In this document: positions 37,369-46,029 of the stretch, in pieces
How the letters are laid out: each line of letters begins with the position of its first letter
How positions within the stretch are numbered: the first letter of the stretch is position 1
Source: Ottowia thiooxydans DSM 14619
Lineage (GTDB): Bacteria > Pseudomonadota > Gammaproteobacteria > Burkholderiales > Burkholderiaceae_C
Length of the DNA: 64,000 nt
Assembly (NCBI RefSeq): GCF_000422885.1
Contig: NZ_AUGX01000008.1
Location: 1-64,000 of the forward strand
Reading direction: 5' to 3'
Notes under the pieces: generated by a model
What the model was told of the DNA's origin: nothing
Databases searched by the model: none
What the model saw: only the letters and a program-made list of their open reading frames with translations
Program-made: the position numbers and the translations under genes

Positions 37369-38235
37369 TTAGCGCGGTTTCAATTGCGCATAGACCTCCT
37401 GCGAGACCCGCATCAGTTCAGCTCGGTCGGCGCCGGCTGAGATGGCATAGCCAAACTGGTTCTCGACCCAATAGAACACGTTCACGGGGCCATCTGTGCC
37501 GAATCGGAACGCCGAGGTCTCGTCGCCCGGCACTTCGCGCGTGACGTACAGCGTCAAGCGCTGTCCGCCTGGCGTGCCGTACATGAACTGCGCCACCGGC
37601 CCTTTGTCACCCGGCAGTAGGCGGCCACCGATCAGATCGTAGCCCAGCTTGGAAAGCGTCGGTGGATGCACCGACGTTCCCATGCGTTTGGTCAGCCAAG
37701 TCACCAGGGCCTGCTCCTGGTCGGCGCCCACCTCCACGGGCCGACGTGCGTCCGGGCTGTACACCACGTGGGCGATGGCTGCGCGGTGGGCGAACCCGGA
37801 GAGCGCGCCCCCGCCCGCCGTCGTGATCGAGGCTGTATCTGAACGGCCGGCTAGGGCCAGGCGTACGGTTTCGGCGTCCAGGTGCCCGCGCAATGACCAT
37901 GCGGAGAAGCCACTGACAATGGCGATCAACCCGCAGGCCGCAAGTGAGCGCCACGGAAAAGCGTTGGCTGGTGGCTTCAGCGGCAGGCCGAGCGGTAGCG
38001 GCTCTTCGAGCACAGGGTCCAGCAATCGGCGCAGCAACCGGTTTTGCTTCTGCCAATCGCGCACGCGCTCCTGCTCCTGCGGACGCGTCGCCAGATAGAG
38101 CTCGACCAGGGCGGTCCGCTCGGCAGACAACTGTTGGTCGGCATAAGCGTGCAGATCGGCCTCGGTAATAGGAGCAGGTACGCCGGGGCTGATGTCCGAA
38201 CTGACGCTTCGGGGCTTGTTGTCGTCCATGGTCAT
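37369..38235 (-). CDS. Anti-sigma factor for the adjacent ECF sigma factor
   Basis: A 288-residue membrane protein. The N-terminal cytoplasmic part carries the anti-sigma-like segment ITEADLHAYADQQLSAERTALVELYL. One membrane helix follows (about 94-115, SLAACGLIAIVSGFSAWSL), then a periplasmic domain ending in FYWVENQFGYAISAGADR. The zinc HxxxCxxC motif of ZAS anti-sigmas is absent. It overlaps the sigma gene by four bases (ATGA), a standard arrangement in which it would sequester the sigma factor until a periplasmic signal arrives. Confidence 0.88.
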   Translation of the reverse strand: MTMDDNKPRSVSSDISPGVPAPITEADLHAYADQQLSAERTALVELYLATRPQEQERVRDWQKQNRLLRRLLDPVLEEPLPLGLPLKPPANAFPWRSLAACGLIAIVSGFSAWSLRGHLDAETVRLALAGRSDTASITTAGGGALSGFAHRAAIAHVVYSPDARRPVEVGADQEQALVTWLTKRMGTSVHPPTLSKLGYDLIGGRLLPGDKGPVAQFMYGTPGGQRLTLYVTREVPGDETSAFRFGTDGPVNVFYWVENQFGYAISAGADRAELMRVSQEVYAQLKPR

Positions 38236-38747
38236 TTCACGCGTTGAATCTTGCTGGTAGGGGCGGCGTGGCCTTGCAGTTCCTCGCGCAGACGTGCACG
38301 GGCACGTGACAGGCGGGACATCACGGTGCCCACTGGTACGCCCAACGCGGTGGCCACCTCCTGGTAGCTCAGCTCTTCCACGCCCACCAGCAGCAGCACC
38401 TCGCGATGCTCAGGAGGTAGCCGCTGCAGGATGCGGTCGAGGTCTCGCATTTCCAACGCATCAGTCTGCAGCGGGCGCTGCGGTGCTTCGGGCAGGTCGT
38501 CTCCGGCGCTAGCTTCGGGGCGGCTACTTTGCGCGCGCAAGCGGTCGACGAAATGATTGTGCAGGATGCCGAACATCCAGGCGCGGATGTCGCCGCGCTT
38601 TTGCCACATCGAGAAACGGCTCCATGCACGCTCCAATGTGTCTTGCACCAGATCGTCGGCACGGTCGCGGTCCGACACTAGCCCGCGTGCGTAGCGCCGC
38701 AGGCTGGGAATACAGGCGACGATCTCGGCTTCGTCTTGCGTGCGCAT
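38232..38747 (-). CDS. ECF-type RNA polymerase sigma factor
   Basis: A 171-residue sigma-70 family protein of the extracytoplasmic-function group. Region 2 (about 10-75) includes RADDLVQDTLERAWSRF and IRAWMFGILHNHFVD. Region 4 (about 110-160) includes LPPEHREVLLLVGVEELSYQ and the helix-turn-helix VATALGVPVGTVMSRLSRAR. It is followed by its anti-sigma factor with a four-base overlap, and preceded by the secreted-repeat gene at 38777-39151 on the same strand. The regulon and signal are unknown. Confidence 0.94.
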   Translation of the reverse strand: MRTQDEAEIVACIPSLRRYARGLVSDRDRADDLVQDTLERAWSRFSMWQKRGDIRAWMFGILHNHFVDRLRAQSSRPEASAGDDLPEAPQRPLQTDALEMRDLDRILQRLPPEHREVLLLVGVEELSYQEVATALGVPVGTVMSRLSRARARLREELQGHAAPTSKIQRVK

Positions 38748-38776
38748 CGTGAGATCAAGCGTTCATGTGTGGAGAA

Positions 38777-39151
38777 TCATTTGATGATGTGCCACACATC
38801 CCTGAAGTTGTCGCCTGTCACGTCGCCTGGTTTTTTGTCCGTGACATAGGTGTAGATCGGTTTGCCCTTGTAGGCCCACTGCTTGCTGCCATCGTCACGG
38901 GTGACGATGCTCAGCTCGCCTTCGGGCTTTGCATCGGCCGCGGCGGCGGCTGGCGGCCAGAGCGTGGCGCAGGGCCCATTACAGGTGCTCTTGCCGCTGC
39001 CGGCGACGTCCTTGTCGAAGGTATAGAGCGTCATTCCACTGGTGTTGACCAGCATGCCGCCGGCCATCTTCGCGGCAGGTTCGGCGTGAGCCAGCGTGGC
39101 GAAGACTGCGGTGAGCGAGAGGACCAGGGTGGGGAGCAGGCGAATGGTCAT
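38777..39151 (-). CDS. Secreted repeat protein of the COG4315 type
   Basis: A 124-residue exported protein with a signal peptide (LLPTLVLSLTAVFATLAHA). It has two copies of a short 'secreted repeat': GMTLYTFDKDVAGSGKSTC plus NGPCATLWPP, and WAYKGKPIYTYVTDKKPGD. The family is common beside ECF sigma operons and its function is unknown. The start at 39151 is preferred over an in-frame ATG at 39187 because it starts the signal peptide. It is transcribed just ahead of the sigma gene (29 bases apart), so it is probably a target and member of the same operon. Confidence 0.88.
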   Translation of the reverse strand: MTIRLLPTLVLSLTAVFATLAHAEPAAKMAGGMLVNTSGMTLYTFDKDVAGSGKSTCNGPCATLWPPAAAAADAKPEGELSIVTRDDGSKQWAYKGKPIYTYVTDKKPGDVTGDNFRDVWHIIK

Positions 39152-39308
39152 AGCGAATCTTTCAAAAGGTTGAGGAGGTACTGGCATAGACGCATGGCTT
39201 CACGCCTTTATTCCACTTCCCACTAGAAAATTTCACTGGGCGCCTTCATGGCAGGGGCCTTCGATCAGCATCAGGTCCTCGCGCTCGCCGAGCCGTGCAA
39301 CCCCGCCA

Positions 39309-39932
39309 TCAAGCATCCACGCGGGAGATGCGGTACACACAGCGTCCAGCGCCGGCAAGCAGATGCTGTTCACGGCTGATGGAAGCCTGCATACCGATGA
39401 TCTCCTGGAACACCTGCAGTTCGGAGCGGCAAAAACCCTGGCAGGTCCGAGCGGCAATGCAGATCGGGCAATGGTCTTCGATCAGGAGCCAATCGTTCCC
39501 ATCGCGTTCCACCCGCGCCATGTAGCCCTCTTCGGTGCGCACAGTGGCCAGTTGCTCAAGCCGCTTTTGCAAGCCAGGCGCTTGGCAAATCTGAAGATAG
39601 CTGGCACGCGCTTCAGCCTCGCGTTGCTCTATCAGCCGTTCCATCCCTTCCTCACCAAACAGTTGGCGTATTGACCCGATGAGCTGAACGGTCAGTTGCG
39701 CGTGCGTGTCTGGGAATCGAGCATTCCCTGCTTCAGTAAGCACCCAGTTCTGGCGCGGACGCCCCACGCCCGCAAGTGCTTCCTGCTGGCCTGCAATCAA
39801 CCCCGATGTCAGCAGCTTTTGAACTTGCTGGCGTGCCGCCTCGGGGGTCATTTCCAGCTCCTTGGCGAGGGCTGCGGTGGAAACTGGTCCCTTGGTCTTG
39901 ATAAAGAAAAGGATGCGATCGACCGTTGACAT
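39309..39932 (-). CDS. Helix-turn-helix regulator with Cys cluster (COG2345/SufR-like)
   Basis: A 207-residue transcription regulator. The N-terminal winged helix-turn-helix (about 3-68) contains VSTAALAKELEMTPEAARQQ and the wing GRPRQNW. Near the C-terminus a cysteine cluster C155-xx-C158-x5-C164-xxx-C168 could hold an iron-sulphur cluster, as in the SufR branch of this family. The start at 39932 leaves the palindrome at 39948-39961 upstream; a longer frame to 39980 would cover it. It is divergent from the MFS exporter at 40041, which it probably controls in response to redox or a bound ligand. Confidence 0.85.
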   Translation of the reverse strand: MSTVDRILFFIKTKGPVSTAALAKELEMTPEAARQQVQKLLTSGLIAGQQEALAGVGRPRQNWVLTEAGNARFPDTHAQLTVQLIGSIRQLFGEEGMERLIEQREAEARASYLQICQAPGLQKRLEQLATVRTEEGYMARVERDGNDWLLIEDHCPICIAARTCQGFCRSELQVFQEIIGMQASISREQHLLAGAGRCVYRISRVDA

Positions 39933-39946
39933 ACTCGTTGTATTTT

Positions 39947-40003
39947 CCAAGTATTTACTTGTGTAATTGGCGGTTGCCATTTATTATCCAAGCAATTACT
40001 TTG
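39947..40003. promoter_or_regulatory. Paired operator sites between the COG2345-type regulator and MFS gene
   Basis: A perfect inverted repeat CAAGTA-TT-TACTTG lies at 39948-39961, and a related site CCAAGCAATTACTTTG at 39988-40003, about 40 bases (four helical turns) apart in the divergent promoter region. Two similar sites suggest cooperative binding by the adjacent regulator. Confidence 0.65.
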
Positions 40004-40040
40004 ATTTTAAGCGCGCTATGCATTTTTCTCTGCAAACGAC

Positions 40041-41462
40041 ATGAGTACAGGTTCTTCCACTTCTACAGCTGCCTGGAGCGACTTGCTCCGAGGCTCCAAT
40101 GGCTGGCTGGCGCTTGCCCTTACGGGCGGCGTGGCCTTGCACGCAGTCAATGTGCACATTGTGACCACGGTCTTGCCTTCGGTGGTCGGTGACATCGGTG
40201 GCCTTGACTGGTATGCCTGGAACACCACGCTCTTCGTAGTGGCCTCCATCCTGGGAGCCGTGCTCTCGGTCAGGCTGCTCGCGGCTGTGGGGCCTCGGGG
40301 TGCCTTCTTGACCGCGCTGATGGTTTTCGCGCTGGGCTCGGCTGTCTGTGCAGGTGCACCCTCTATGCCCTGGATGCTGGTTGGGCGTAGTGTGCAGGGG
40401 CTGGGTGGTGGCACCTTGGCCGCTTTGAGCTATGCATTGATACAAGTCGTCTTTGCGCCTGCATTGTGGTCGCGCGCGGTAGCGCTGGTGTCTGGTATGT
40501 GGGGCGTGGCAACCCTCTGCGGGCCGGCCGTGGGAGGGCTGTTTGCGCAGGCAGGGCATTGGCGATGGGCGTTCTGGACGTTGCTACCAGTTTCGCTCGC
40601 GCAGGCGCTGCTGGTGGCCATGAAGTTGCGCCCGGCTGAAGGCCAGGACCAAGTCTTCTCTCGAGAGACAGGTATCCCTCTGGCACAGGTCACGCTATTG
40701 ATTGCGTCAGTCCTGGCGGTGGCGGCAGGTGGTTTGTCGTCGCTGCTCATCGTGCAGGGCACCGGTGTTGCAGCGGGGTTGGCCTTGGGCGCAGCGGCCA
40801 TTGCATTCGACCGCCGTGCGAAGGTGCGCTTGCTGCCCTCCGGTGCCACGCTGTTGAAATCGCCGTTGGGCGCGGTGTACGCGAGCATCGCCTTGTTGCT
40901 GGTTGGCACCACCACCGAGATCTTTGTGCCGTATTTTCTGCAGCTACTGCATGGCCACACACCGCTGGCCGCCGGTTACCTCACTGCGGCAATGGCGGCC
41001 GGGTGGAGCGTGGGCTCCCTGCTTTCCTCCAGTTCAGAAGGAGCGCGGGCCGACAGGCTTTTACGGGTAGGCCCGGTTCTGTGCGCGGTTGGACTGCTGG
41101 CGCTGGCCGTGTTGATGCCCACAGGCGCCGGCCTGTCAGCCAATGCCTTCAGTGCGTTGTGTGGCGTTGCGTTGGCGTGCGTCGGTGCTGGTGTGGGCAT
41201 CGGCTGGCCACATCTGGTCACCCGGGTGCTGACCTTGGCTCCGCCTGACGAAGCTGGCACGGCTTCAGCAGCCATCACCACGGTACAGCTATACGGCATG
41301 GCGATAGGGGCGGCTGTGGCAGGGCTTTTGGCGAATGCGGCCGGCCTCGCCCACCCAGGAGGCACTGCGGGGGCGCAGTCTGCGGCCGTTTGGCTCTTCG
41401 CCACGTTTGGCTTGGCGCCGGTTGCGGCAGCACTGCTGGCGCGCCGGATCAATTCCAGGTGA
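40041..41462 (+). CDS. MFS exporter, DHA2 (14-helix) type
   Basis: A 473-residue inner-membrane major facilitator with about 14 predicted helices. Typical elements are VLPSVVGDIGG after helix 1, WRWAFWTLLPVSLAQ after helix 6, and the motif-C-like GMWGVATLCGPAVGGLFAQ. The family exports drugs or small metabolites with proton exchange. It is divergent from the Cys-containing regulator, with paired palindromes in between, so it is likely inducible. The substrate is unknown. Confidence 0.9.
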   Translation: MSTGSSTSTAAWSDLLRGSNGWLALALTGGVALHAVNVHIVTTVLPSVVGDIGGLDWYAWNTTLFVVASILGAVLSVRLLAAVGPRGAFLTALMVFALGSAVCAGAPSMPWMLVGRSVQGLGGGTLAALSYALIQVVFAPALWSRAVALVSGMWGVATLCGPAVGGLFAQAGHWRWAFWTLLPVSLAQALLVAMKLRPAEGQDQVFSRETGIPLAQVTLLIASVLAVAAGGLSSLLIVQGTGVAAGLALGAAAIAFDRRAKVRLLPSGATLLKSPLGAVYASIALLLVGTTTEIFVPYFLQLLHGHTPLAAGYLTAAMAAGWSVGSLLSSSSEGARADRLLRVGPVLCAVGLLALAVLMPTGAGLSANAFSALCGVALACVGAGVGIGWPHLVTRVLTLAPPDEAGTASAAITTVQLYGMAIGAAVAGLLANAAGLAHPGGTAGAQSAAVWLFATFGLAPVAAALLARRINSR

Positions 41463-41670
41463 AGAGATAGGGTATGAGTTTCCACCCCTCACCTCGGCTG
41501 CTCCTTGGACGGGCTTACACGCAGGTTGCCAGCCGCACACCCCGTTTGCTCCGTTAGATGTTTATCTGCATCGAATGCTACTAAATTCGTATCAAAATCA
41601 CAATTTGTAGTAATAATCGTCGCCACCCAGCGCGGATTTTTGTAAATCTGGGTGTAGCGGAGTCTATTCC

Positions 41671-44600
41671 TTGCAATCTATCTTGAAGTTCGCGCCACGA
41701 GTTGCCAATGGCTTTATCAAGCCCACGCCAGATCGTCCACGCACCCGTTTCTCCCGCTTCGCGCTGGGAGTGGTTTTCATTTCGGCCCTCGGAGCACCTC
41801 TCGTCTCCCAGGCACAAAGCTGCAGCGCCGGGGAAACAACAGCCACCTTTGGCTTTACCGGCGGCGAGCAGACCACCACCGTACCAGCTGGTGTGAGTTC
41901 ACTCAGGGTGTTCCTCAATGGCGCCCAGGGAGGTAATGGCCTGAGCGGCGCTGGCACTCTCGGTGGTAGCCCGAACTCTCCAGGAGGGACTGGCGGCATG
42001 GGTGGGCGGGTTAGTGGCACTCTTGCTGTGACGCCCGGGACTGCCCTTGTCATCAATGTGGGTGGACAGGCCTCGCAAGCAGTGAACGGAGGTGGACTGG
42101 GCCAAGGCGGCTACGGCACCGGCGGTGGGGGAACCGACCTGCGAGTTGGCGGCAATGCGGTTGGCAATCGCGTGGCTATTGCAGGCGGCGGCGGCGGCGG
42201 TGGCAACGCGGGTTGGAGTTATTCGAGCCAGATCGCAGGAGGCGCCGGAGGCGCGGGAGGTGGGGGAAGCGGCGCGGCAGGCGATACCGTACCGGGTGGC
42301 GGAGGGCCCTTCGGAGGGGGTGGCGGTTCCCTTGGCTCCGGCGGAACGGCCGGTGGTGGTTGCGGTGGATTTCCAGGCACTGCAGGCAATGCAATCTCCG
42401 GTAAAGGCGGCAACGCCAACAACTACTCCGGTTCGTTTGGCGGCGCCGGCTTCGGTGGTGGCGGAGGCGGCGGTGGCACGATTGGAGCCGGTGGCGGTGG
42501 GGCTGGCGTGGGCACGACGGGTTGCCAACAGAATTGGAATGGCGGAGGCGGCGGCGGCAGCGGCGGATCGACAAACGCTGGCGGATTGACCAACGTCACT
42601 ATTAACAATGGTGTCAACGCGGGCAATGGATCGGCATTGATCTGCTTCGTATCACCCACATTCTCGGTGGGGGGCACTGTGTCCGGTCAGACGGGGGCCG
42701 TCAATCTTGCGCTGGTGGGTTCCAATCCGGCGAGTACCCAACAGGTTACCGTTCCCGTGGGCGCCACGGCATTTGCATTTAGCACACGCCTGCCAGCGGG
42801 GGCGAACTGGAGTGCTAGTGTGTCGAGCTCGCCTCCAGGGCAGTTATGCACTTTAACTTCCTCCAGTGGAACGAATATTGGCGCCAACGTCACGAACGTG
42901 GCATTGTCATGCGTCACAGTGGCGGTATCCGTCAACCCGACTACGCTATCGGGCGGCACATACGGTTTGCCGTTTTCGCAACAGATTTCTGCAACCAGCG
43001 CGAACGGCGGCATCGCACCGTACGGCTTTCAGATTGCAGCAGGGAGCCTGCCTTCTGGTCTCACGCTCTCGACTGCCGGTGTGCTTTCGGGAACCCCTGG
43101 CGCGGCAGGAGCGTTCAACTTTACGGTGCGGGCAACTTCAACCAATGGCTTTAGCGGTACGCGCAACTACACGTTGGTGATCGCACAGCGCGCGCAAAGT
43201 ATTTCGGGCTTCGCCGCTTCGCCGGCGGCGCCGGTGTTCGCATCCGGCGGAACGTTCACCGTGGCTGCGACCGGCGGAGAATCGGGCAATCCAGTGGTGT
43301 TTGCCAGTTCCACGCCTACAGTGTGCACGGTGGCAGGTAGTACGGCCACCATCGTCGCCGCAGGTGCCTGTGCATTGACAGCCAACCAAGCGGGTAACGC
43401 CAACTACAGTGCAGCACCAGCCGCTAACTTCACGGTAGCGATTGGCAAACAGAGTCAGGCTATTACGAACTTCGCCGCGACGCCGGCGGCACCGGTGTTC
43501 GCATCGGGCGGAACGTTCACCTTGGCTGCGACCGGTGGGGCATCGGGCAGTCCAGTGGTGTTTGCCAGTTCCACGCCCACGGTGTGTACGGTGGCAGGTA
43601 GCACGGCCACCATCGTCGCCGCAGGTGCCTGTGCATTGACAGCCAACCAAGCGGGTAACGCCAACTACATTGCAGCGCCTGCCGCTAGCCTCACGGTAGC
43701 GATTGGCAAACAGAGTCAGGCTATTACGAACTTCGCCGCGACGCCGGCGGCGCCGGTGTTCGCGTCGGGCGGAACGTTCACCGTGGCTGCGACCGGTGGG
43801 GCATCGGGCAATCCAGTGGTGTTTGCCAGTTCCACGCCCACGGTGTGTACGGTGGCAGGTAGCACGGCCACCATCGTCGCCGCAGGTGCCTGTGCATTGA
43901 CAGCCAACCAAGCGGGTAACGCCAACTACAATGCAGCGCCTGCCGCTAGCTTCACGGTAGCGATTGGCAAACAGAGTCAGGCTATTACGAACTTCGCCGC
44001 GACGCCGGCGGCACCGGTGTTCGCATCGGGCGGAACGTTCACCCTGGCTGCGACCGGTGGGGCATCGGGCAATCCAGTGGTGTTCGCCAGTTCAACGCCT
44101 GCGGTGTGCACGGTGGCAGGTAGTACGGCCACCATCGTCGCCGCTGGAGATTGTGCATTGACGGCCAACCAAACCGGTAACGCCAACTACAGTGCAGCAC
44201 CTGCCGCCAGCCTCACGGTAGCGATTGGCAAGCAGAGCCAAGCTATTACGGGCTTCGCCGCGACGCCAGCGGCACCTGTGTTCGCATCGGGCGGAACGTT
44301 CACCCTGGCTGCGACCGGTGGGGCATCGGGCAATCCAGTGATGTTCGCCAGTTCCACGCCTACGGTGTGTACGGTGGCGGGAAGCACAGCCACCATCGTC
44401 GCCGCGGGGGATTGTGCATTGACGGCTAACCAAGCCGGTAACGCCAACTACAGCGCAGCGCCTGCCGCTAGTCTCACAGTAGCGATTGGCAAACAGAGTC
44501 AAGCTATTACGGATTTCGCCGCGACGCCGACGGCACCGGTGTTCTCATCGGGTGGGACGTTCAGCGCGGCTGCGACCGGTGGGGCATCGGGCAATCCAGT

Positions 44601-45882
44601 GGTGTTTGCCAGTTCCACACCTACGGTGTGTACGGTGGCGGGAAGTACCGCCACCATCGTCGCCGCGGGGGATTGTGCCTTGACGGCTAACCAAGCCGGT
44701 AACGCCAACTACAGCGCAGCACCAGCCGTCAGCCTCACGGTAGCGATTGGCAAGCAGAGTCAAGTCATTACTTTGCAGGTCCTTCCGAGCAACGTCGTAT
44801 TCACGCCCGGCGGCACTTTTACCGTTGCCGCAATTGGTGGCGCATCAGCGCTACCCGTGACCTTCACTATTGCTGAAACGAGTGCGAGCGTGTGCGCGTC
44901 GGGCGGTGCCAACGGTACGACCATCAGCATGCTGTCTGCGGGTGACTGTGTGGTTCATGCGGATCAGGCAGGCAACAGCAACTACGAAGCTGCGACGCGT
45001 GCGACACAAACCGTAAGCATCGGCAAGGCGACGCAAACCCTCACGTTTGATTCCCAATCCGCGCAGGTCTTGGGGATAGGCGGCACGTTCTCGATCAATC
45101 CCCAGGCCAGCAGTGCAAGCCCCAACAGCGGTGCGCCCATTGTCTATCGCTCATTGACCGAGACCGTGTGCACGTTGAGCAGCACCGTCGTGACAGTGGT
45201 GGGCAGCGGCACTTGTGATGTGCAGGCGAGCCAGGTGGGTGACCTCAACTACGTCGATGCAGCCGTAGTCCAACAAAGCATATTGATCACCGCGCCACAC
45301 ACTTCCTTCAGCGGCATCACACGACCGCCAGGTGGTGTGGGGAGCGCACCCGCCGGCTTGGCAACAGCCACGATCTCAGGCGGTGGCCCACGCTGTGCGT
45401 TTGATCTGGAGCCCAGCAACACAGGCTTCATTGCCGAGACTGCACCACCACCGCCCGGTCGGATGCTCAGCCAGGGGCTGTTCAAGTTCAAACTGGTAGG
45501 GTGCGATGCAACGCCTGTGCGCGTCACTGTGACTTGGCCGCAAGCTGTCGGCGGCTACACCAAGTATGGAAAGGCTGAGTCAGGCGCTCTCACCAACAGC
45601 TACTTTGCCCCCACCGACCTGAATGTGGAGGGACGGGTGGTTACGTTCACCGTGACCGATGGGCAAAAGGGCGACGACGATTGGACTGTCAATGGCGAGA
45701 TCATCGACCCCTCCGGCCCGCTCGCGTCTACGGGAGGTGCGCCCCACGCAGTTCCCACTTTGAACCAATGGCTCCTGGTATTGCTGGCTCTGTGGTGTCT
45801 GTGTGCGGCCCGATATGCTTTGCGACGCCGAGGCGGGGCCGCAAGCGATGCTAGCGGAGCGGCTTATAGAGTGAAGTCATAG
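41671..45882 (+). CDS. Giant repeat-containing IPTL-CTERM surface protein
   Basis: A 1403-residue predicted surface protein. A TTG start at 41671 follows GGAG at good spacing and opens a signal peptide ending VSQAQ. Order of parts: a glycine-rich region (about 65-325), a FSVGGTVSGQTG domain (about 330-420), a putative-Ig fold (LPSGLTLSTAGVLSGTPG, about 425-505), and six near-identical 87-residue repeats (about 511-1032) each containing FASSTPTVCTVAGSTATI. Two diverged repeats follow, then a C-terminal domain and the IPTL-CTERM signal VPTLNQWLLVLLALW with basic tail. Probably an adhesin-like envelope protein. Its last codons and stop lie within an xthA fragment. Confidence 0.88.
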   Translation: MQSILKFAPRVANGFIKPTPDRPRTRFSRFALGVVFISALGAPLVSQAQSCSAGETTATFGFTGGEQTTTVPAGVSSLRVFLNGAQGGNGLSGAGTLGGSPNSPGGTGGMGGRVSGTLAVTPGTALVINVGGQASQAVNGGGLGQGGYGTGGGGTDLRVGGNAVGNRVAIAGGGGGGGNAGWSYSSQIAGGAGGAGGGGSGAAGDTVPGGGGPFGGGGGSLGSGGTAGGGCGGFPGTAGNAISGKGGNANNYSGSFGGAGFGGGGGGGGTIGAGGGGAGVGTTGCQQNWNGGGGGGSGGSTNAGGLTNVTINNGVNAGNGSALICFVSPTFSVGGTVSGQTGAVNLALVGSNPASTQQVTVPVGATAFAFSTRLPAGANWSASVSSSPPGQLCTLTSSSGTNIGANVTNVALSCVTVAVSVNPTTLSGGTYGLPFSQQISATSANGGIAPYGFQIAAGSLPSGLTLSTAGVLSGTPGAAGAFNFTVRATSTNGFSGTRNYTLVIAQRAQSISGFAASPAAPVFASGGTFTVAATGGESGNPVVFASSTPTVCTVAGSTATIVAAGACALTANQAGNANYSAAPAANFTVAIGKQSQAITNFAATPAAPVFASGGTFTLAATGGASGSPVVFASSTPTVCTVAGSTATIVAAGACALTANQAGNANYIAAPAASLTVAIGKQSQAITNFAATPAAPVFASGGTFTVAATGGASGNPVVFASSTPTVCTVAGSTATIVAAGACALTANQAGNANYNAAPAASFTVAIGKQSQAITNFAATPAAPVFASGGTFTLAATGGASGNPVVFASSTPAVCTVAGSTATIVAAGDCALTANQTGNANYSAAPAASLTVAIGKQSQAITGFAATPAAPVFASGGTFTLAATGGASGNPVMFASSTPTVCTVAGSTATIVAAGDCALTANQAGNANYSAAPAASLTVAIGKQSQAITDFAATPTAPVFSSGGTFSAAATGGASGNPVVFASSTPTVCTVAGSTATIVAAGDCALTANQAGNANYSAAPAVSLTVAIGKQSQVITLQVLPSNVVFTPGGTFTVAAIGGASALPVTFTIAETSASVCASGGANGTTISMLSAGDCVVHADQAGNSNYEAATRATQTVSIGKATQTLTFDSQSAQVLGIGGTFSINPQASSASPNSGAPIVYRSLTETVCTLSSTVVTVVGSGTCDVQASQVGDLNYVDAAVVQQSILITAPHTSFSGITRPPGGVGSAPAGLATATISGGGPRCAFDLEPSNTGFIAETAPPPPGRMLSQGLFKFKLVGCDATPVRVTVTWPQAVGGYTKYGKAESGALTNSYFAPTDLNVEGRVVTFTVTDGQKGDDDWTVNGEIIDPSGPLASTGGAPHAVPTLNQWLLVLLALWCLCAARYALRRRGGAASDASGAAYRVKS
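43201..44766 (+). repeat. Six tandem 261-bp coding repeats
   Basis: Units begin at 43201, 43462, 43723, 43984, 44245 and 44506, exactly 261 bp apart (87 codons). They are nearly identical at the DNA level, including at codon third positions, which points to recent amplification or ongoing homogenisation. Two further, strongly diverged units follow to about 45290. Confidence 0.95.
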
Positions 45883-45977
45883 TCAATCTGAAAGGCGCGC
45901 GGTCGCTGAACTTGACGTCTTTGTCAATGGCAGCTGAGCGCGCAGTTTTCACGATGTCAGGGGTGGCGAGTTGGTAG
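45876..45977 (-). pseudogene. xthA 3'-end fragment 1
   Basis: About 100 bp match the last codons of an exonuclease III gene, with the same orientation as the intact xthA at 56626. It resembles the fragment at 51340 most closely (shared run GGTCGCTGAACTTGACGTCT). The stop codon of the giant IPTL-CTERM gene lies inside it. Frame and start are lost. Confidence 0.8.
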
Positions 45978-46029
45978 AAGGCCCGGCGAAAAAACCACCT
46001 TAGGTGCAAGTGCCAACACGTGCCCTTGC

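Noticed and set aside
43138..44763. Long minus-strand open frames inside the giant repeat gene
   Set aside because: They recur with the 261-bp period of the plus-strand repeats and have no ribosome binding sites or known motifs; they are shadows of the repeat sequence.
43201..44766. CRISPR-like regular spacing
   Set aside because: The units are 261 bp, coding, nearly identical throughout and in frame, with no short repeat and unique spacers.
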